Below are positions 23,201 to 33,013 of a DNA stretch of 64,000 bases, piece by piece. Each line of letters begins with the position of its first letter. Position 1 is the first letter of the stretch. The notes beneath the pieces were generated by a model that had not been told where the DNA came from, did not search any database, and saw nothing but the letters and a program-made list of their open reading frames with translations. A program made the position numbers and the translations under genes. The stretch is from the NCBI RefSeq assembly GCF_003254395.2, contig NC_037639.1:14745037-14809036 (forward strand), given 5' to 3'. This stretch comes from Apis mellifera. Lineage: Eukaryota > Arthropoda > Insecta > Hymenoptera > Apidae.

Positions 23201-26200
23201 AAAGGAAAGTGAGTAAACAAAGGAAACGTAAATAAATAAATATACTGTATATAAATAAATCGAGGAACGTAAACAAACGAATCGATGAATGAAAATGGAC
23301 GAGTATACGATTTATCAATGCTTCCAGTCTACACGAGTCCCGTTCACATGAATTCCATTTTAACCGACTGTTAGTCACTCCACTCGTGCGAATCTCGTTT
23401 GCAACGTAATTAAGAACGATTCTTCTTAAAAAATTGTAAAATTCTTTTCAAAGAATCTTGTTATCGATTGAACTTCTTAAATTGGAAAATTCTTTCTAAA
23501 TTTATAATAATCTGTAACATCTTTGTTATCGATTGAACAAAATAATCATTCGACGATCGAAAAATTCTTTCTATCTGAACTTTCTTATCGATTGGACGAA
23601 AAATCACAATTTTCGAAAAATTCTTTCTAAATTTACGTGTAATTTATACTATTTCCTTTTATAAGAAAAATGAAATAAAATTTTAAAATGAAAGAAACGA
23701 TTACAAATTTAGTTGGGATCTTGATCAACGTTTATTCTCGATATTCAATCGAATCCGTCACATTGGAGCAACGTGTTCTCGAGAAGAAGGAAAGTAATAT
23801 ACGCGACCGGCACAAATCGAAACCGCTTCGCCTCCCTCGATTTTCCGCTCACCGTGTCACGCTCGCTTCATAAATAATTCAACGAGGCGTTTCCACGTTT
23901 CGGTGCTCGGTTTCGACGCCCAAGTTCACGGTCGGGCGGGATCAAATCCAACGACTCTCCTTTCATCTCGAGGAGAGAGAGAGAACGTCGTTAAACGTCG
24001 AGGATGAAATCACGACGGACGATTTAAAGAAAAGAAACGGGTTAACCCGCGGCGAGACAGGGCGGCGAGGAAATTGGAAGACGAGTCACGAGCCGATCCT
24101 GGACATGTGTAATCGCTTTAACTCGATTCACGCGTGCCCAGAATGCAATAGCCGGCCATTTATGCTCATTGGATAACGAGAATAACGCCTCCTCCGCGCC
24201 TCTGTTTATCATTCTCCGCGGGAATTGCATCAATCACCGTGTATCAAGCAACAACGTGATGCGATATTGTTTTCCAACCACCTGCCTCCATTCCCCCTCC
24301 CACAATTTCTCTCAACCATATCATCGATCCACATCTATATAGGAAAATCGAAAGATAGAATAAAATCGAAAATTCGGATCGAGAAACAATTTTTTTCCCC
24401 CACCGATTCCTTCTTATCCTTTTCTATTCTTCAGGTAGCGAGCGAGAAGAGAAGTTGATACGAACCTCGAGTGTGGCCAGGCTTGCCAGGGACGAGAGCG
24501 GTCGGGTGTGCGGCACCTCCCCTGGGAACACGCTGTCGTGCGAGACGGACAATTTTCCGGCCCCTCCTCTCAGCTTCACGAACGAATCCTCAATAGTGCC
24601 CGTCCTTCTCAGGAACACGCTGTGGAAAAAAGAAAGTAGAGTATTCGACTACTCTCCTCATCCTTCTCTATCCACCTTCTCTGTCTCCGTCGAGACAGTA
24701 AGAAGGTAAACAGAAAAGGAACTATTATTCGTCCGGGCGTTCACGAGGGGAGGAGGGGAAGAGTGGAGAGAGGAGAGCAAAAAAGCGCGTCCAAGTTTTT
24801 TACGAGGCAGGCCGAGGCGAGGTCCTGAGCGGCGACGTCACGTTGCGTTGACGAAAGGTGTGGAGGGGGTCGGCCGAATTGGGCCGAGCGAGGCTCGCGT
24901 TTGCAATCGAGTTACGAAAATAAAGGGGAGGGAGGGGAAGGTGGAAGGGGAAGGATACAGGTCGGCGCGATACCGAGTCACGCGTGTGCACGCATGTGCG
25001 GGTTTCGACGGATGTTTCGACAAGCAAGCGTGGAAAAAAAGCGAAACTCGATCACGGTCGAATCGGGCCAAGGATAAAGTCGATATCCTCGCTTTCCACG
25101 CTCGCTCGCTCGCTCATTTCGTTCGTTCAAATTTTAAAGATTATTATCGTTAGCGGAGCGATCGATATTTTCGTTGGCCGGATGACGGAAACGGAGAAGG
25201 TGGTTAGAGAAGGATGAGGAGAGTGGGCGAAACGAAGTAGACGATATTTAATGTTTGGAGGGGGGGGCGCGAGGACGATGCCTCAGCCTTTTTCCACGCG
25301 GATCGCTCGCCGGAACGGTAACAGTAACTATATATCTCGATATATATCCTAACCTCTTCCAAGATATTCCATCAAAAGGCACCGTTACTTTTCGATAAAA
25401 TATCATCTTGGAATTTTTTTTAAGGCTTCTTGATTTTCATTTAGAATAATTTTAATATCCGCCCGCATATAAGTCCCTAAACCAGTTAAAGGCATAAGCT
25501 TCCTTTTAGTCATATTATAAGACTAATTAAAAGCTTTGTAATACTTTCGAAACAATAATTGTTAAATGAGATGAAACAGTATCTTTAAATTCTTTTTTCA
25601 ATTTTAATTTTTTTTTTTTTATTTAGGAATCAAGAAATCAAGAAATTACTCCCCTTCAGGAACAGTACTATACTAAATAATAATAAAAATATGTATATCT
25701 TCGAATATCTTTTTGCTTCTATTATTAAAATGATTTCGTATTCGCTAAAAACTTTTTCTCATTTTTATTTAGGAATCAAGAAATCAAGAAATTACTCCTC
25801 TTCAGAAACATTATAATACTAATTTCAAGCAGTTGATCCAACGAAACAAAACAGTATCTTCGAGTATCCTTTTCCTTTCTATTATTAAAATGATTTCGTA
25901 TCGTACTTTAATTAATGAAAATAATTTAAATTAAAAAATGTCATTTTGCCAACTGTACAACATTTGTAAAATATGTATATTTATAATACATTTATAATAC
26001 ATATATATATATAATATACATATATATAATATAATATACATATATATATATATAATACATATATATATATATGTATAATAATGAAATACATACGATATAA
26101 AATAATAATAATAAAAATATGTATATCTTCGAATATCTTTTTGCTTCTATTATTAAAATGATTTCGTATCGTACTTTAATTAATAAAAATAATTTAAATT

Positions 26201-27633
26201 AAAAAATTTTTCCAACTATACAACATTTATAAAATAAGTATAATAATAATATAAGTATAATAATAAAATGTACGATATAAAATAATAATAATAAAAATAT
26301 GTATATCTTCGAATATCTTTTTGCTTCTATTATTAAAATGATTTCGTATCGTACTTTAATTAATAAAAATAATTTAAATTAAAAAAATGTCATTTTGCCA
26401 ACTATACAACATTTGTAAAATAAGTATAATAATGAAATACGATACGATATAAAATAATAATAATAAAAATATGTATATCTTCGAATATCTTTTTGCTTCT
26501 ATTATTAAAATGATTTCGTATCGTACTTTAATTAATAAAAATAATTTAAATTAAAAAATGTCATTTTGCCAACTATACAACATTTGTAAAATAAGTATAA
26601 TAATGAAATACGTACGATATAAAATAATAATGAAAATAATAATAAACTCACCTCTCTCGATCGCACGAGTCCGTGAGCAGCTCGCTGGCGCTCCTGCTTC
26701 GAGCCTCCTCGGGACGTCCCGCGGGATGTCTGTCGGTGATCTCCTCCCTCGGCACCCGGCCGAGGTCGGCTTCTCGTTCCGCGTTCGTGACCAGCCGAAC
26801 GTCAGCCGCGCCCCGACTCTTGCGACGGAAGATCTTCCTGAGGCCGCGAAGCGGGTGGAAGCGGCGCTTCTTCGGCTCTGTCCGAAAAAAAGAAGAAAGA
26901 AAAAAAAATGAAACGAAACGATCGAAGAGTTCTCCTCGCGCGGAGAAACTTTCTCTCCCCGCGAAACGATTGCGCAACGGACGTGGTTGTCGCTGATGTT
27001 TTCGAGCCGTGGTTGTATCGATGGGAAGTGAAAACCGTGGAAGAGCTGGATCGAGAGAAACGGAATAACCAAGTTTTCTCTCGAGATTAGAAACGGCTCG
27101 CTCTTCCGTTTCGTTCCATTTTCTTCTTCCATTCCTCTCTATAAAATTACGATCTCGAACGACGGATAAATAAATATCGTCACAATTTCTTCTGATAAAT
27201 AGAAGGAGAGGGGCACGTTTTCACAGATAACGATTAAAAGGTAAATAGATTATTAAGAGGAGGAAAAAATGTACTGCTGGTAAATTTCCTTTTTTTTTTA
27301 TAAAAGTGAAATCCGCGTCCCGAAAATTAATTCGACTGCTTATCCGCGATGACTCATTTCCATTATCTTATCCTTTTCCACGTGCGTGCTTTTATCGTGT
27401 CGATTATTCGTATATGATTCCGTCCGGGCGATGAAAACGAAAGGTGATGAAGCTGGTCGAAAGCTCGAGGGAGCGCGACCCTCCTCTTGGAGGAATGGAG
27501 AGGAGAAGAATGGCAGGTTATCGGGAGGCGACACCGAGCTTGCTGGATAAGCAAATAACACGAGTCCTCGAGAAGGTTGCGTGGCACTCGTTAACGCACG
27601 GATGCCTTTTAATTGCGGCGTATCGAAAGAGGG

Positions 27634-27668
<35 letters not shown>

Positions 27669-30425
27669 TGGCGACAAAGAGGTGACGTCGCCAAGGTGAA
27701 AGGGGAACAAAGGGGAGCACACTTTGAATCGTCGAAAAGGCAGGGAGCAGAAGTGGAGGGTAGCGGCGAAAGCCTCGCTCGCGATTAAAAAACCGCCTAT
27801 CCCGCCCCTCTCCTCTCGAGACCGAGCCTACATCGCTTCGTTTCGGCAGTAGAGGTAGTTGCTCTCCGACCGATCCACTCCCGACACTCCCCCCCCCCCC
27901 TCCCTCCACGTTCCGTCGACGGTCTTACGCGATTCCGTTTCGTGCTCGAAAACTCCTCCCTTTGTGATCCTATCCTTTGTAACGAGCGAATTCGCGTACA
28001 CCGCGAACGACTTTCGAGGAGATCGATCGAAATATTTCTATACGATCGTATATGTACCGTATGACGCGATTCGCGAGTGAAACGAAGGAAATGGTGTAGG
28101 ATGGCGTCTACGTTACCAAGCAGGTCCAAATAATCCTCATAATATTGCATCCGGATTTTTTGTATCACGAAATTTACGTTTTCGTAAGTGGCGTATGCAC
28201 GGTATGCACTTGACTGGCTCGAAGATTTGATAATACGGAACACGATCGATAAGATTAGCGATAACCCTATCAGTTGATATTCCTTATATGGTCGAAATTA
28301 ACTATATAATGATATAACATTTTTTTTTTTTTTTTTTTTTTTTATATTTGTATCGAACCGACCGAAAGATACTTTACGCTTATCTTCGATTCGTAGAGTT
28401 ACGTCCGCCCGACATTATCGGTTAAGAGTCGGCTTACCAACGTCGAACGTCAATACTACTCGGTCGGCAATTTCACTCGGTCGATCATCGCTCCGATCTC
28501 CGAGAGCTGTCGCCTATTTTTCCACTCTTCGCTTTCACGCGGCTAATCGTTTTAATTTATCTCGAAACGAAAGTTCTCTCCCGGACAGTTTCGGAGTAAT
28601 TGGAAATAATCCTATAATTCTTGGCGGAGAGTAAAACGCGATACGCGGCGTTCGAGCGGCCATTCATTTCGCGATTGGCCGTGGCCTAGTTTCCCGACTC
28701 TTTCTGTAAATAACCGTGTATGCGTGTTCTTGCACAATACGCCGACTGACGGTAACCCCGCCTTTCTTCGCCGAATTTCCGCTCGACTCGAATCGTCCCG
28801 ATTCCAATATTCGTCGACGAGTCGCGTGTAGGGAGGGAATGAGAAATTAAAACGTTGCGTTTTATTTTTCGGTTAACGGAGACTCGATGAGCATTTTCGC
28901 GCTTTCTGGCATAGTCTAACGTGGAGCGACGACCGTCTTCGAAACGACGACGGTCGAGAGCAAAAAAATGTTTCGCGTGTACTTGACACTCTGGCGCGAG
29001 TGTGCTTTTCACGCATCAGTTCACGCGACATCGCTCAACCGTGAAAAATAACGTCACGCGCCAATCGTTCGACGCCGATCTCTCCGTCGGTGGGCAACAA
29101 AAAACAGCTGTTGGCGAGGAGACCGACTCTCGATTCCCCTCTCCGTTCCCCCCCCCCTACCCAACAGCGGACGTTTACATAACCGCGGCTTGCCTAATTT
29201 CGGCTTCGAATCGAGCGAATAACCCGAAGGAACGCGGTTGCACAGATCTGCTGATCCCGTTTCATCGCCTCGACGATCGCTTTACGGTCATCTTGCGTCT
29301 ACACGGTGCCTCGAAAATACGATCGTTATTTTTTCTCGTAGAATATTACCGCAAATTTTGATCATCCTATTATTACTAGTATTTAAATATTTCGCCAAAA
29401 TTCGATCATTTTTATACATTTTCCTAGATTCGATCGAAAATTTAACGATTCTTTTTTAAGAAATGAAATTGTGCCAAAGTTTGATCACTCGAACTCGTTA
29501 AACGCGTTCGATCTTATACGAATTTTTCGAGGCGGAAAAAATTGAAATGAGCTCGGATTTCGCAATTTTTCGGCGTTTTCATAAGAGATACGATTAGAAA
29601 CGAAGGGAAGCGAGGAGCATTTTCCAGGCCTCGACTTAAACACAGTTTAAGTTTAATCGGTAATCAAGCCGGCCGATTCAGATATTAACTTACGAGAGTT
29701 AATTTAGCCCCGAGTGGCTGGCAATTTACCGGAGGCTAATGAAAATAAAGAGGTCGTTGGACCCACTCGGAAACGCAATGTCCCGGGCGGCCGAGTCACG
29801 TCCCTGCTCAAGACGACGAACGCAAAGGGCGCTCGGCTCGCTTTAATAACTCGTTGCCGGCCATTATTCTCTCTTAGGAGCGCGGAACCAGAAATCTTCT
29901 ACCGGAAACTTTCACCTTAATCCCTCCCCTCCCCTCCCGCTCTTGCACAAACTTTTCCGCCGCGTTTTCTAACCGACTCGCACGCGATCCGTCATCCGTA
30001 ATCGAACAGGAAAATCCATCGATCGAAGAGAAGATGGATAATGAGATAATCGATGGATAAACGTCGTTTTTTCCCATCCGGTCGCGGACGCAAATCCGTT
30101 TCTCGTAATCTCACGCCTCGAAAATACGATCCCCCCAAATATAAACGATATTTCCCCAAATATATTTCCCGTCTAGACGGGAATATACATTTAATCCCAT
30201 ATGCAACACGTATATATCGATATAAAATATCTCACCTTTCGGAAGCGGATCAACGCTGTTCTGCGTCGAGTATTCGGCCAGCGTGCGATGCTGATGATGA
30301 CTCTGCGGGGGGGGCGACGCTTCCCTCACGCAGCCCATCAACGTCAGGGCGCCCCCGACCCCTCCTCCTCCACCGCTGCCTCCTCCTCCTCCTCCTCCTC
30401 CTCCCGCGGCGGTGCTCGCCGACAT
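7576..30425 (-). CDS. CRACD/KIAA1211-like actin capping-protein regulator, long isoform (reconstructed)
   Basis: Reconstructed coding exons in transcript order: 30425-30236, 26877-26652, 24619-24466, 22879-22796, 22589-22506, 21289-21233, cassettes 10573-10427 and 10303-10178, then 9548-9488, 9417-8102 and 7995-7576. All have GT-AG borders. Phases agree at every join: G|AG, AG|C and C|CG split codons, the rest phase 0. The sum is 2865 nt, 954 aa, or 863 aa without the cassettes. Family call: basic segment RFHPLRGLRKIFRRK, then VSHDSVF, then TGTIEDSF, then LSHTAAHHRISVRPKNRR. From memory these resemble the basic segment, SHDSIF and the SAAKHKL-VKPK module of vertebrate CRACD (KIAA1211) and CRACDL, which restrain actin capping protein. 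The ATG at 30425 is used because the candidate upstream exons contribute no in-frame ATG. Exon structure is well supported; the family name is from recall and moderately sure. Confidence 0.7.
8102..9417 (-). CDS. CRACD-like large exon: basic capping-protein-type module and serine repeats
   Basis: Acceptor TTCAACAG right of 9417; donor AAGAGC|GTAAGA left of 8102; 1316 nt. It begins (P)ELESASLSHTAAHHR, then ISVRPKNRRPPRR, which resembles the KHKL-VKPK module of CRACD and, more loosely, capping-protein interaction motifs. The rest is disordered and serine/acid rich. At least ten copies of a loose motif S-(K/E)-S-(S/T/P)-(D/E)-x-(F/L)-(E/D) occur, for example SKSSESFEMLE, SKSSEDFERIE and SKSTEGFEKL, plus FEELEAKLPR twice. 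Such S/D/E sites suit acidophilic kinases, which is inference. The TTG at 9412 is an internal Leu, not a start. High GC and long open frames on the opposite strand are side effects of codon usage. Confidence 0.85.
9488..9548 (-). CDS. CRACD-like 61-nt exon (GSKSPKDTVDRVV)
   Basis: Acceptor CTCTTTCAG right of 9548; donor TTTGC|GTGAGT left of 9488. It encodes GSKSPKDTVDRVVPVAKEDL plus one base (C), which combines with CG of the next exon to give Pro. The start is phase 0, so either the 57-nt exon at 21233 or any of the three exons at 10-11 kb can splice into it. Confidence 0.78.
9549..10177 (-). other. Intron, nothing else recognised
   Basis: Between the 61-nt exon and the first cassette exon. 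It contains a short (TA)n run at 9678-9690 and a TCC-rich stretch near 9870-9890. Open frames on both strands here lack splice or homology support. Confidence 0.5.
10178..10303 (-). CDS. Candidate cassette exon (IEDRQRSKPETRQ)
   Basis: Donor GTTATCGAG|GTAATCG left of 10178; acceptor GATGCGTAG right of 10303. Phase 0-0, 42 codons: ...ARCSRIEDRQRSKPETRQR, then IPPLIKDAIPRIEEEEVIE. It joins in frame to the exon at 9548. The IEDR-x-R-x-(R/K)PE core and the acidic IE end match the cassette at 10427. Other open frames here are shadows. Confidence 0.45.
10427..10573 (-). CDS. Candidate cassette exon (IEDRPRPRPESGR)
   Basis: Donor ACGATCGAG|GTAATCG left of 10427; acceptor CTGCAAG right of 10573 (weak, AAG rather than CAG). 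Phase 0-0, 49 codons, reading ...SMRKIEDRPRPRPESGRT then NRERSVRAEDTIE. It could be skipped without a frame change. It might instead extend upstream to an ATG at about 10645 (MYGSANTPLK...) as another first exon. It is related in sequence to the exon ends at 11188 and 10178. Confidence 0.45.
10574..11187 (-). other. Intron between cassette exon and the MVVSRREG exon
   Basis: AT-rich in the middle (10740-11000) and CpG-rich at both ends. A (GACGC)n-like run lies at 11127-11148. No coding sequence is supported, apart from a possible extension of the 10427 exon up to about 10645. Confidence 0.45.
11188..11541 (-). CDS. Second alternative first coding exon (MVVSRREG isoform)
   Basis: ATG at 11541-11539, preceded in frame by a TAA about 30 nt upstream and by purine-rich DNA without a usable acceptor, so this is best read as a first exon. 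It has 118 codons in phase 0 and ends ATCGAGGAG|GTAATCG. It opens MVVSRREGSISSNIRAIIEQ and contains GARCVVGYHQG and GVYGCKEKVGYEIPGGG. I do not recognise this domain. The last 35 residues (PDRSRPRQEAGQRK...AAIEE) resemble the two cassette exons downstream. Codon composition is far more GC-rich than the flanking introns. The product would be about 716 aa without cassettes, 807 with both. Confidence 0.6.
11542..12170. promoter_or_regulatory. Putative internal promoter region for the MVVSRREG isoform
   Basis: Sequence to the right of the ATG at 11541. It has an in-frame TAA near 11575 and no clear acceptor. At about 12170 the plus strand carries a strong donor-like site, ATCGAG|GTAAGT, which could mark a divergent noncoding transcript. 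No TATA box or known motif is convincing. Confidence 0.3.
13962..14025. repeat. (ACGAC)n pentanucleotide microsatellite
   Basis: About twelve units of CACGA/GCGAC in tandem, with later units changed from ACGAC to GCGAC. It produces long open frames of Arg/Val/Ser or Asp/Thr/Arg on both strands, which are artefacts. Confidence 0.95.
20217..20256. repeat. (TA)n microsatellite
   Basis: About twenty uninterrupted TA units. It encodes an artefactual Tyr-Ile repeat on the minus strand. Confidence 0.95.
21233..21289 (-). CDS. CRACD-like 57-nt exon (NRFGHEKQERKEEEENQAK)
   Basis: Acceptor TTTTTCAG right of 21289; donor GCAAAG|GTGAGT left of 21233. Phase 0, 19 codons, strongly charged. It is the shared acceptor for both the long isoform (from 22506) and the MGEKGY isoform (from 21590). 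Confidence 0.78.
21590..21682 (-). CDS. Alternative first coding exon (MGEKGYRSLRKLF isoform)
   Basis: ATG at 21682-21680; donor TCAACG|GTAAGA left of 21590. It gives 31 codons in phase 0: MGEKGYRSLRKLFDKV then SIITSVISKFRKIST. This splices in frame to the exon at 21289-21233. The start RSLRKLFDKV echoes RGLRKIFRRK of the long isoform, so an alternative promoter may supply a similar basic N-terminus. With the downstream exons the product would be about 648 aa, or 739 aa with both cassettes. An alternative frame is also open but would not join in phase. Confidence 0.6.
21683..21900 (-). promoter_or_regulatory. Putative internal promoter and 5' UTR for the MGEKGY isoform
   Basis: Sequence upstream (to the right) of the ATG at 21682 has no good acceptor directly before the ATG, and it contains the GA/CT-rich tract CTCTCTCTC at about 21733-21741. 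I infer a transcription start in this interval; no TATA box is evident. Confidence 0.3.
22506..22589 (-). CDS. CRACD-like 84-nt exon (VLEQIKTVIENQ)
   Basis: Acceptor CATTTGCAG right of 22589; donor GTGCAC|GTAAGT left of 22506, a near-perfect consensus. Phase 0, 28 codons: VLEQIKTVIENQNQLV then SATSSDSTSVVH. The first half has heptad-like spacing of V, L, I, V and I and may form a short coiled coil. Confidence 0.78.
22796..22879 (-). CDS. CRACD-like 84-nt exon (KSNEIEHKEYN)
   Basis: Acceptor TTTTGCAG right of 22879; donor CTTCGG|GTAATT left of 22796. Exactly 28 codons in phase 0, reading RRQTRKSNEIEHKEY then NLHVVQSHRISLR. No stop in frame. Its equal length with the next exon (also 84 nt) is noted; the two do not align well. 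Confidence 0.75.
22880..24465 (-). other. Intron of CRACD-like gene with short AT-rich repeats
   Basis: Contains a cluster of GTAAATAAATAAA-like words at 23140-23270 and several copies of TTATCGATTGAAC / AAATTCTTTCTAA-type words at 23430-23640, suggesting a decayed tandem repeat. No coding exon is recognised. Confidence 0.5.
24466..24619 (-). CDS. CRACD-like exon carrying the SHDSVF motif
   Basis: Acceptor TCCACAG right of 24619; donor CTCGAG|GTTCGT left of 24466. It completes a Ser codon and encodes VFLRRTGTIEDSFVK, then GKLSVSHDSVFPGEVP, ending SLASLATLE. VSHDSVF matches the SHDSIF signature I recall from the start of vertebrate CRACD, which is the best single family clue. The donor is weak after the invariant GT, and a second GT four bases further would break the phase. 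Confidence 0.8.
24620..25660 (-). other. Left two thirds of the intron between the SHDSVF exon and the basic exon
   Basis: The first 700 bp is G-rich and CpG-rich on the plus strand, with a G7 run near 25260. The rest turns AT-rich towards the tandem array. No exon is recognised. Confidence 0.45.
25670..26640. repeat. AT-rich tandem repeat, 172-180 bp unit
   Basis: The word ATATGTATATCTTCGAATAT followed by CTTTTTGCTTCTATTATT recurs at about 25690, 26116, 26296 and 26468, with a related copy near 25850. The full units starting at 26101, 26281 and 26453 are 180 and 172 bp apart and highly similar over their whole length, including GTACTTTAATTAATAAAAAT and CATTTTGCCAACTATACAAC. A (TA)n island lies at 25980-26080. 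The array ends about 10 bp from the splice donor of the exon at 26652. Confidence 0.9.
26652..26877 (-). CDS. CRACD-like exon with basic amphipathic segment
   Basis: Acceptor CGGACAG right of 26877; donor GAGAG|GTGAGT left of 26652. It encodes (E)PKKRRFHPLRGLRKIFRRK, followed by an acidic/basic linker and SRSASELLTDSCDRE plus two bases of a Ser codon. The basic Leu/Phe-rich stretch resembles the short N-terminal basic segment of the CRACD family and could bind membrane or actin-related partners; that role is inferred. The donor side directly abuts a tandem-repeat array. Confidence 0.8.
26878..30235 (-). other. Intron of CRACD-like gene, about 3.4 kb
   Basis: Contains A-rich runs near 27637-27655, a C13-14 run at about 27889, and a T-run at 28320-28343. 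One minus-strand open stretch around 28115-28240 (VNFVIQKIRMQYYEDYLDLL) looks protein-like and ends at a possible GTAACG donor, but no acceptor or phase supports it. Confidence 0.5.
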
Positions 30426-30434
30426 TCTGCTGCT
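30236..30434 (-). CDS. CRACD-like exon with long-isoform ATG and poly-Gly tract
   Basis: Acceptor TTTCAG lies right of 30434, ATG at 30425-30423, and donor AAAG|GTGAGA left of 30236. It encodes MSASTAAG, then glycine runs of nine and five residues around one Ser, then a His/Gln stretch ending ...SVDPLPK plus one base. That base (G) joins AG from the next exon to make Glu. The glycine codons are mixed, seen as a CTC/TCC run on the plus strand, so length variation between individuals is likely. Confidence 0.75.
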
Positions 30435-30968
30435 CTGAAACACCCCGTACAGCCATGTCGCCACGTAAGACTCGGTCACGCGCTGATACCACGCGGTCAG
30501 CAGAGCGCTCTCCGCCCTTTTCCACCTCCTCCACCTCCCCCCCCCGTCCATCTCGCGCGCGCGATTCGGGGATATCGATCCGTGCCAGCTGACCTTAGCT
30601 CATACCTCGACCTTGCACAACGCCTCGTTTACCGTATTTACAAGCTGTCGACGAAGGGGGGGACCGGTTTCTCCTCGAGCAAGTGGGCTCGAATTTCTTC
30701 CCTCTCTCTCTCGTCGGTTTAAAGCGCTGTCTCGTTAGCCGCGACGCGAGGGTTAATTTATAGCCGGGTAACGGGAACGAGACGCGTAAATTCGTCCACA
30801 CTTGGCGCGCACCGAGAGGTTTTTCACTTTCTTTCGTCACGTTTCCTCTTTCTCCTTCAAAATGGTAGTGGTATGCTTTTTCCTCGAGAAAAATCTTGGC
30901 GAGAAAATATTCCCTTTCTCGTACGAAGGAAGAGGTAGAACACTTTTAACGATAAACAAGGTTTGGTC

Positions 30969-31005
30969 GAGGGAGAGCCGTCCTCCGTGACGGCTGTTCT
31001 CCCTC
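30969..31005. other. Inverted repeat, 14-bp stem hairpin
   Basis: GAGGGAGA (30969-30976) pairs with TCTCCCTC (30998-31005), and GCCGTC (30977-30982) pairs with GACGGC (30989-30994). The loop is 6 nt (CTCCGT) and a 3-nt bulge (TGT) lies on the 3' arm. It is shorter than a usual microRNA precursor stem. Confidence 0.6.
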
Positions 31006-31059
31006 CCGATGCGTCGTCGGCTGGATCTCTCTGTGACTGTAGCAATGGGTCAGGAGATG

Positions 31060-31073
31060 GTCTCCATGGTAAC
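31060..31073. promoter_or_regulatory. RFX X-box-like motif
   Basis: GTCTCCATGGTAAC fits the palindromic X-box (GTNNCC, short spacer, GGNAAC) bound by RFX factors, which control cilium genes in sensory neurons of insects. It lies about 640 bp upstream of the long-isoform start exon, in a block poor in simple repeats. Function is inferred. Confidence 0.4.
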
Positions 31074-33013
31074 TGGAGGCAGCGAGGGGTGCAGGAATGG
31101 CACGGTATCCGTGCATCGATTGCACCCTCGCCGCTCGACCCTGACCTTCGCAGCAGCGCACAGCTGACGGCCACTTTGGATCCGCGTGCAGCGCCGCGGG
31201 ACGCGCAAGGTTGCGAAATTAACGCTGCCGGTTCTCGTTAATGCTTCCCGTTACGCTTACCCCGCACCCTTCCACTTTGCATGAAATCAAATCTTCTTCG
31301 GTGTTTACGAAACGTTCGTGCGGAAAGATGTCCTACCGAATGGTTTATTTCGTTCGTTTCGTATATTTTTATACGTGGAAATTGTTTTCTATTCGAATCG
31401 TGACGAGTTACGAAGGTAGAATCTTTTATCGGATGGGTACGAAGGATTAATCGAAAGGGATTCGTTGGATATGGAGAGATTCGGTGATATGCTCGTCAAA
31501 GTTAAAGCAAAGAGGAATATTTCTTCGTTTCAATAGTAGAGTTGAAGAGAGACGCGAAGAAAAAGTTTGCTTCGAGTTGTTGACGTTCGTTGTTTTAATT
31601 AAGCAGTCAGTTACGCGGAGCTATCTTTTCTCAAACGAGAGGAAGAAGCGAAGCAAGCCTTCGAGCAATCGGCCGTTTCTCGTCAAAGTAATTTTCCTTG
31701 TTAATTCTTCTTTCTTATGAAAACTTTTCTCAATCGCGGTCAATCGTCGGTTTCGGATTCAAATAGTGGAATGAAATAAGCATATTTTTACTATATCTTT
31801 AACGATATTTAAAAAAAGAATTTTGTCTCGTCCTTTTCATTTTATTTTTTTCTTTAAAAATACCCTATTAAATTTCGTTATCTTCGTACCTTGATAAAAG
31901 CGCGATATCGATTCGTAAATAGGAATCTTTATTATTTCTTATATTGAGAAACGAATTATGAAAATCTTCGTTTACGCTCGCGCAAAACTCGTCCTCGAGC
32001 CGCTACTTCAACCGACTGAAAAAGTTGAAACGATGCTCGTAATTTCAGTTTTCGGGGACACACACATATACGTATATATATACATATATATACGAGCGCA
32101 ATTAAGAGCGTCGTGGAAGAAACGATAAAAAGTGCCGTTAGTCGCGCCAACGTTTAATCGCCTAAACTTTGTCAAGCTAAAAAAAGTGAAACCGTCAAAC
32201 TTTCTCCTCGCTTCTCGCCTCAAGATATATCTCCATTCGACCATTCGATTTCGCGCAATTATTCGTCGACAGCTCGCGCCGAGTGGCGTACTTCCGTCTC
32301 TGCCCGCAACGAACGCAAACGTTCGGTATTTATTTAACGAGGCATCGATACTCTCATCGCGCAAATATCCGACGAGCCTCGCTACGACGAGTCCTCTCCT
32401 TGGATGCCTTTTACGGGAGAACGACACGCGTCCATCTATTTCCCTCCTTCTCTTTCGTCTCTTTCTATTCTCTTTCCCTTTCCTTCTCTTCTTCTTTTTT
32501 TGTCCCTTCTCTCGGGCAGAAGTGACTCCGGCGCGTCGACACGCAACCGGCCCACTTCGATAAACGTTCGGATCGATGTTGCCGCTCCATGGATTTTACG
32601 CTCGCCGACGTGACGTAATCCGTAATTAAGATCGGACGATAAGCGTTATCGCCAGATTACATTTGGATTAAATTCTATTTCGAAACGAGACAGCGCGCTA
32701 AGCTCAACGACTTATATATATATATATATTCTGGCTGAAGAAAATTCGACGGTGAATATCAGTTTGGAGAATGTTTTCGAGGCGAAGGATATATCGTTCG
32801 AGCGGAATGCAAGACTTTTTCCACCGAATTTTAAGAAAAAGGATTTCCTCCACTCGTTATCAGAACTCGATCTTATCGCATCCGTAATTCCGCCCCCTGC
32901 GATAACTTTAATTAAAATCGATCTCGAATAAAAATTAAAACGATTAATGGAGGAGAGATAGAAAGAGAGAGAGAGAGAGAGAATTGAAATAAGACGAACG
33001 GATAAATGCTTAC

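Larger units (their letters stand above)
30435..33013 (-). other. Intron upstream of the long-isoform start exon
   Basis: Mostly CpG-rich noncoding DNA. A compact, less repetitive block at 30960-31215 carries a hairpin and an RFX X-box-like word. No coding exon is supported. Confidence 0.45.

Noticed and set aside
28115..28240. Possible minus-strand cassette exon reading VNFVIQKIRMQYYEDYLDLL
   Set aside because: A GTAACG donor is possible, but no convincing acceptor was found, and the phase 1 join of 30236 to 26877 is already complete without it.
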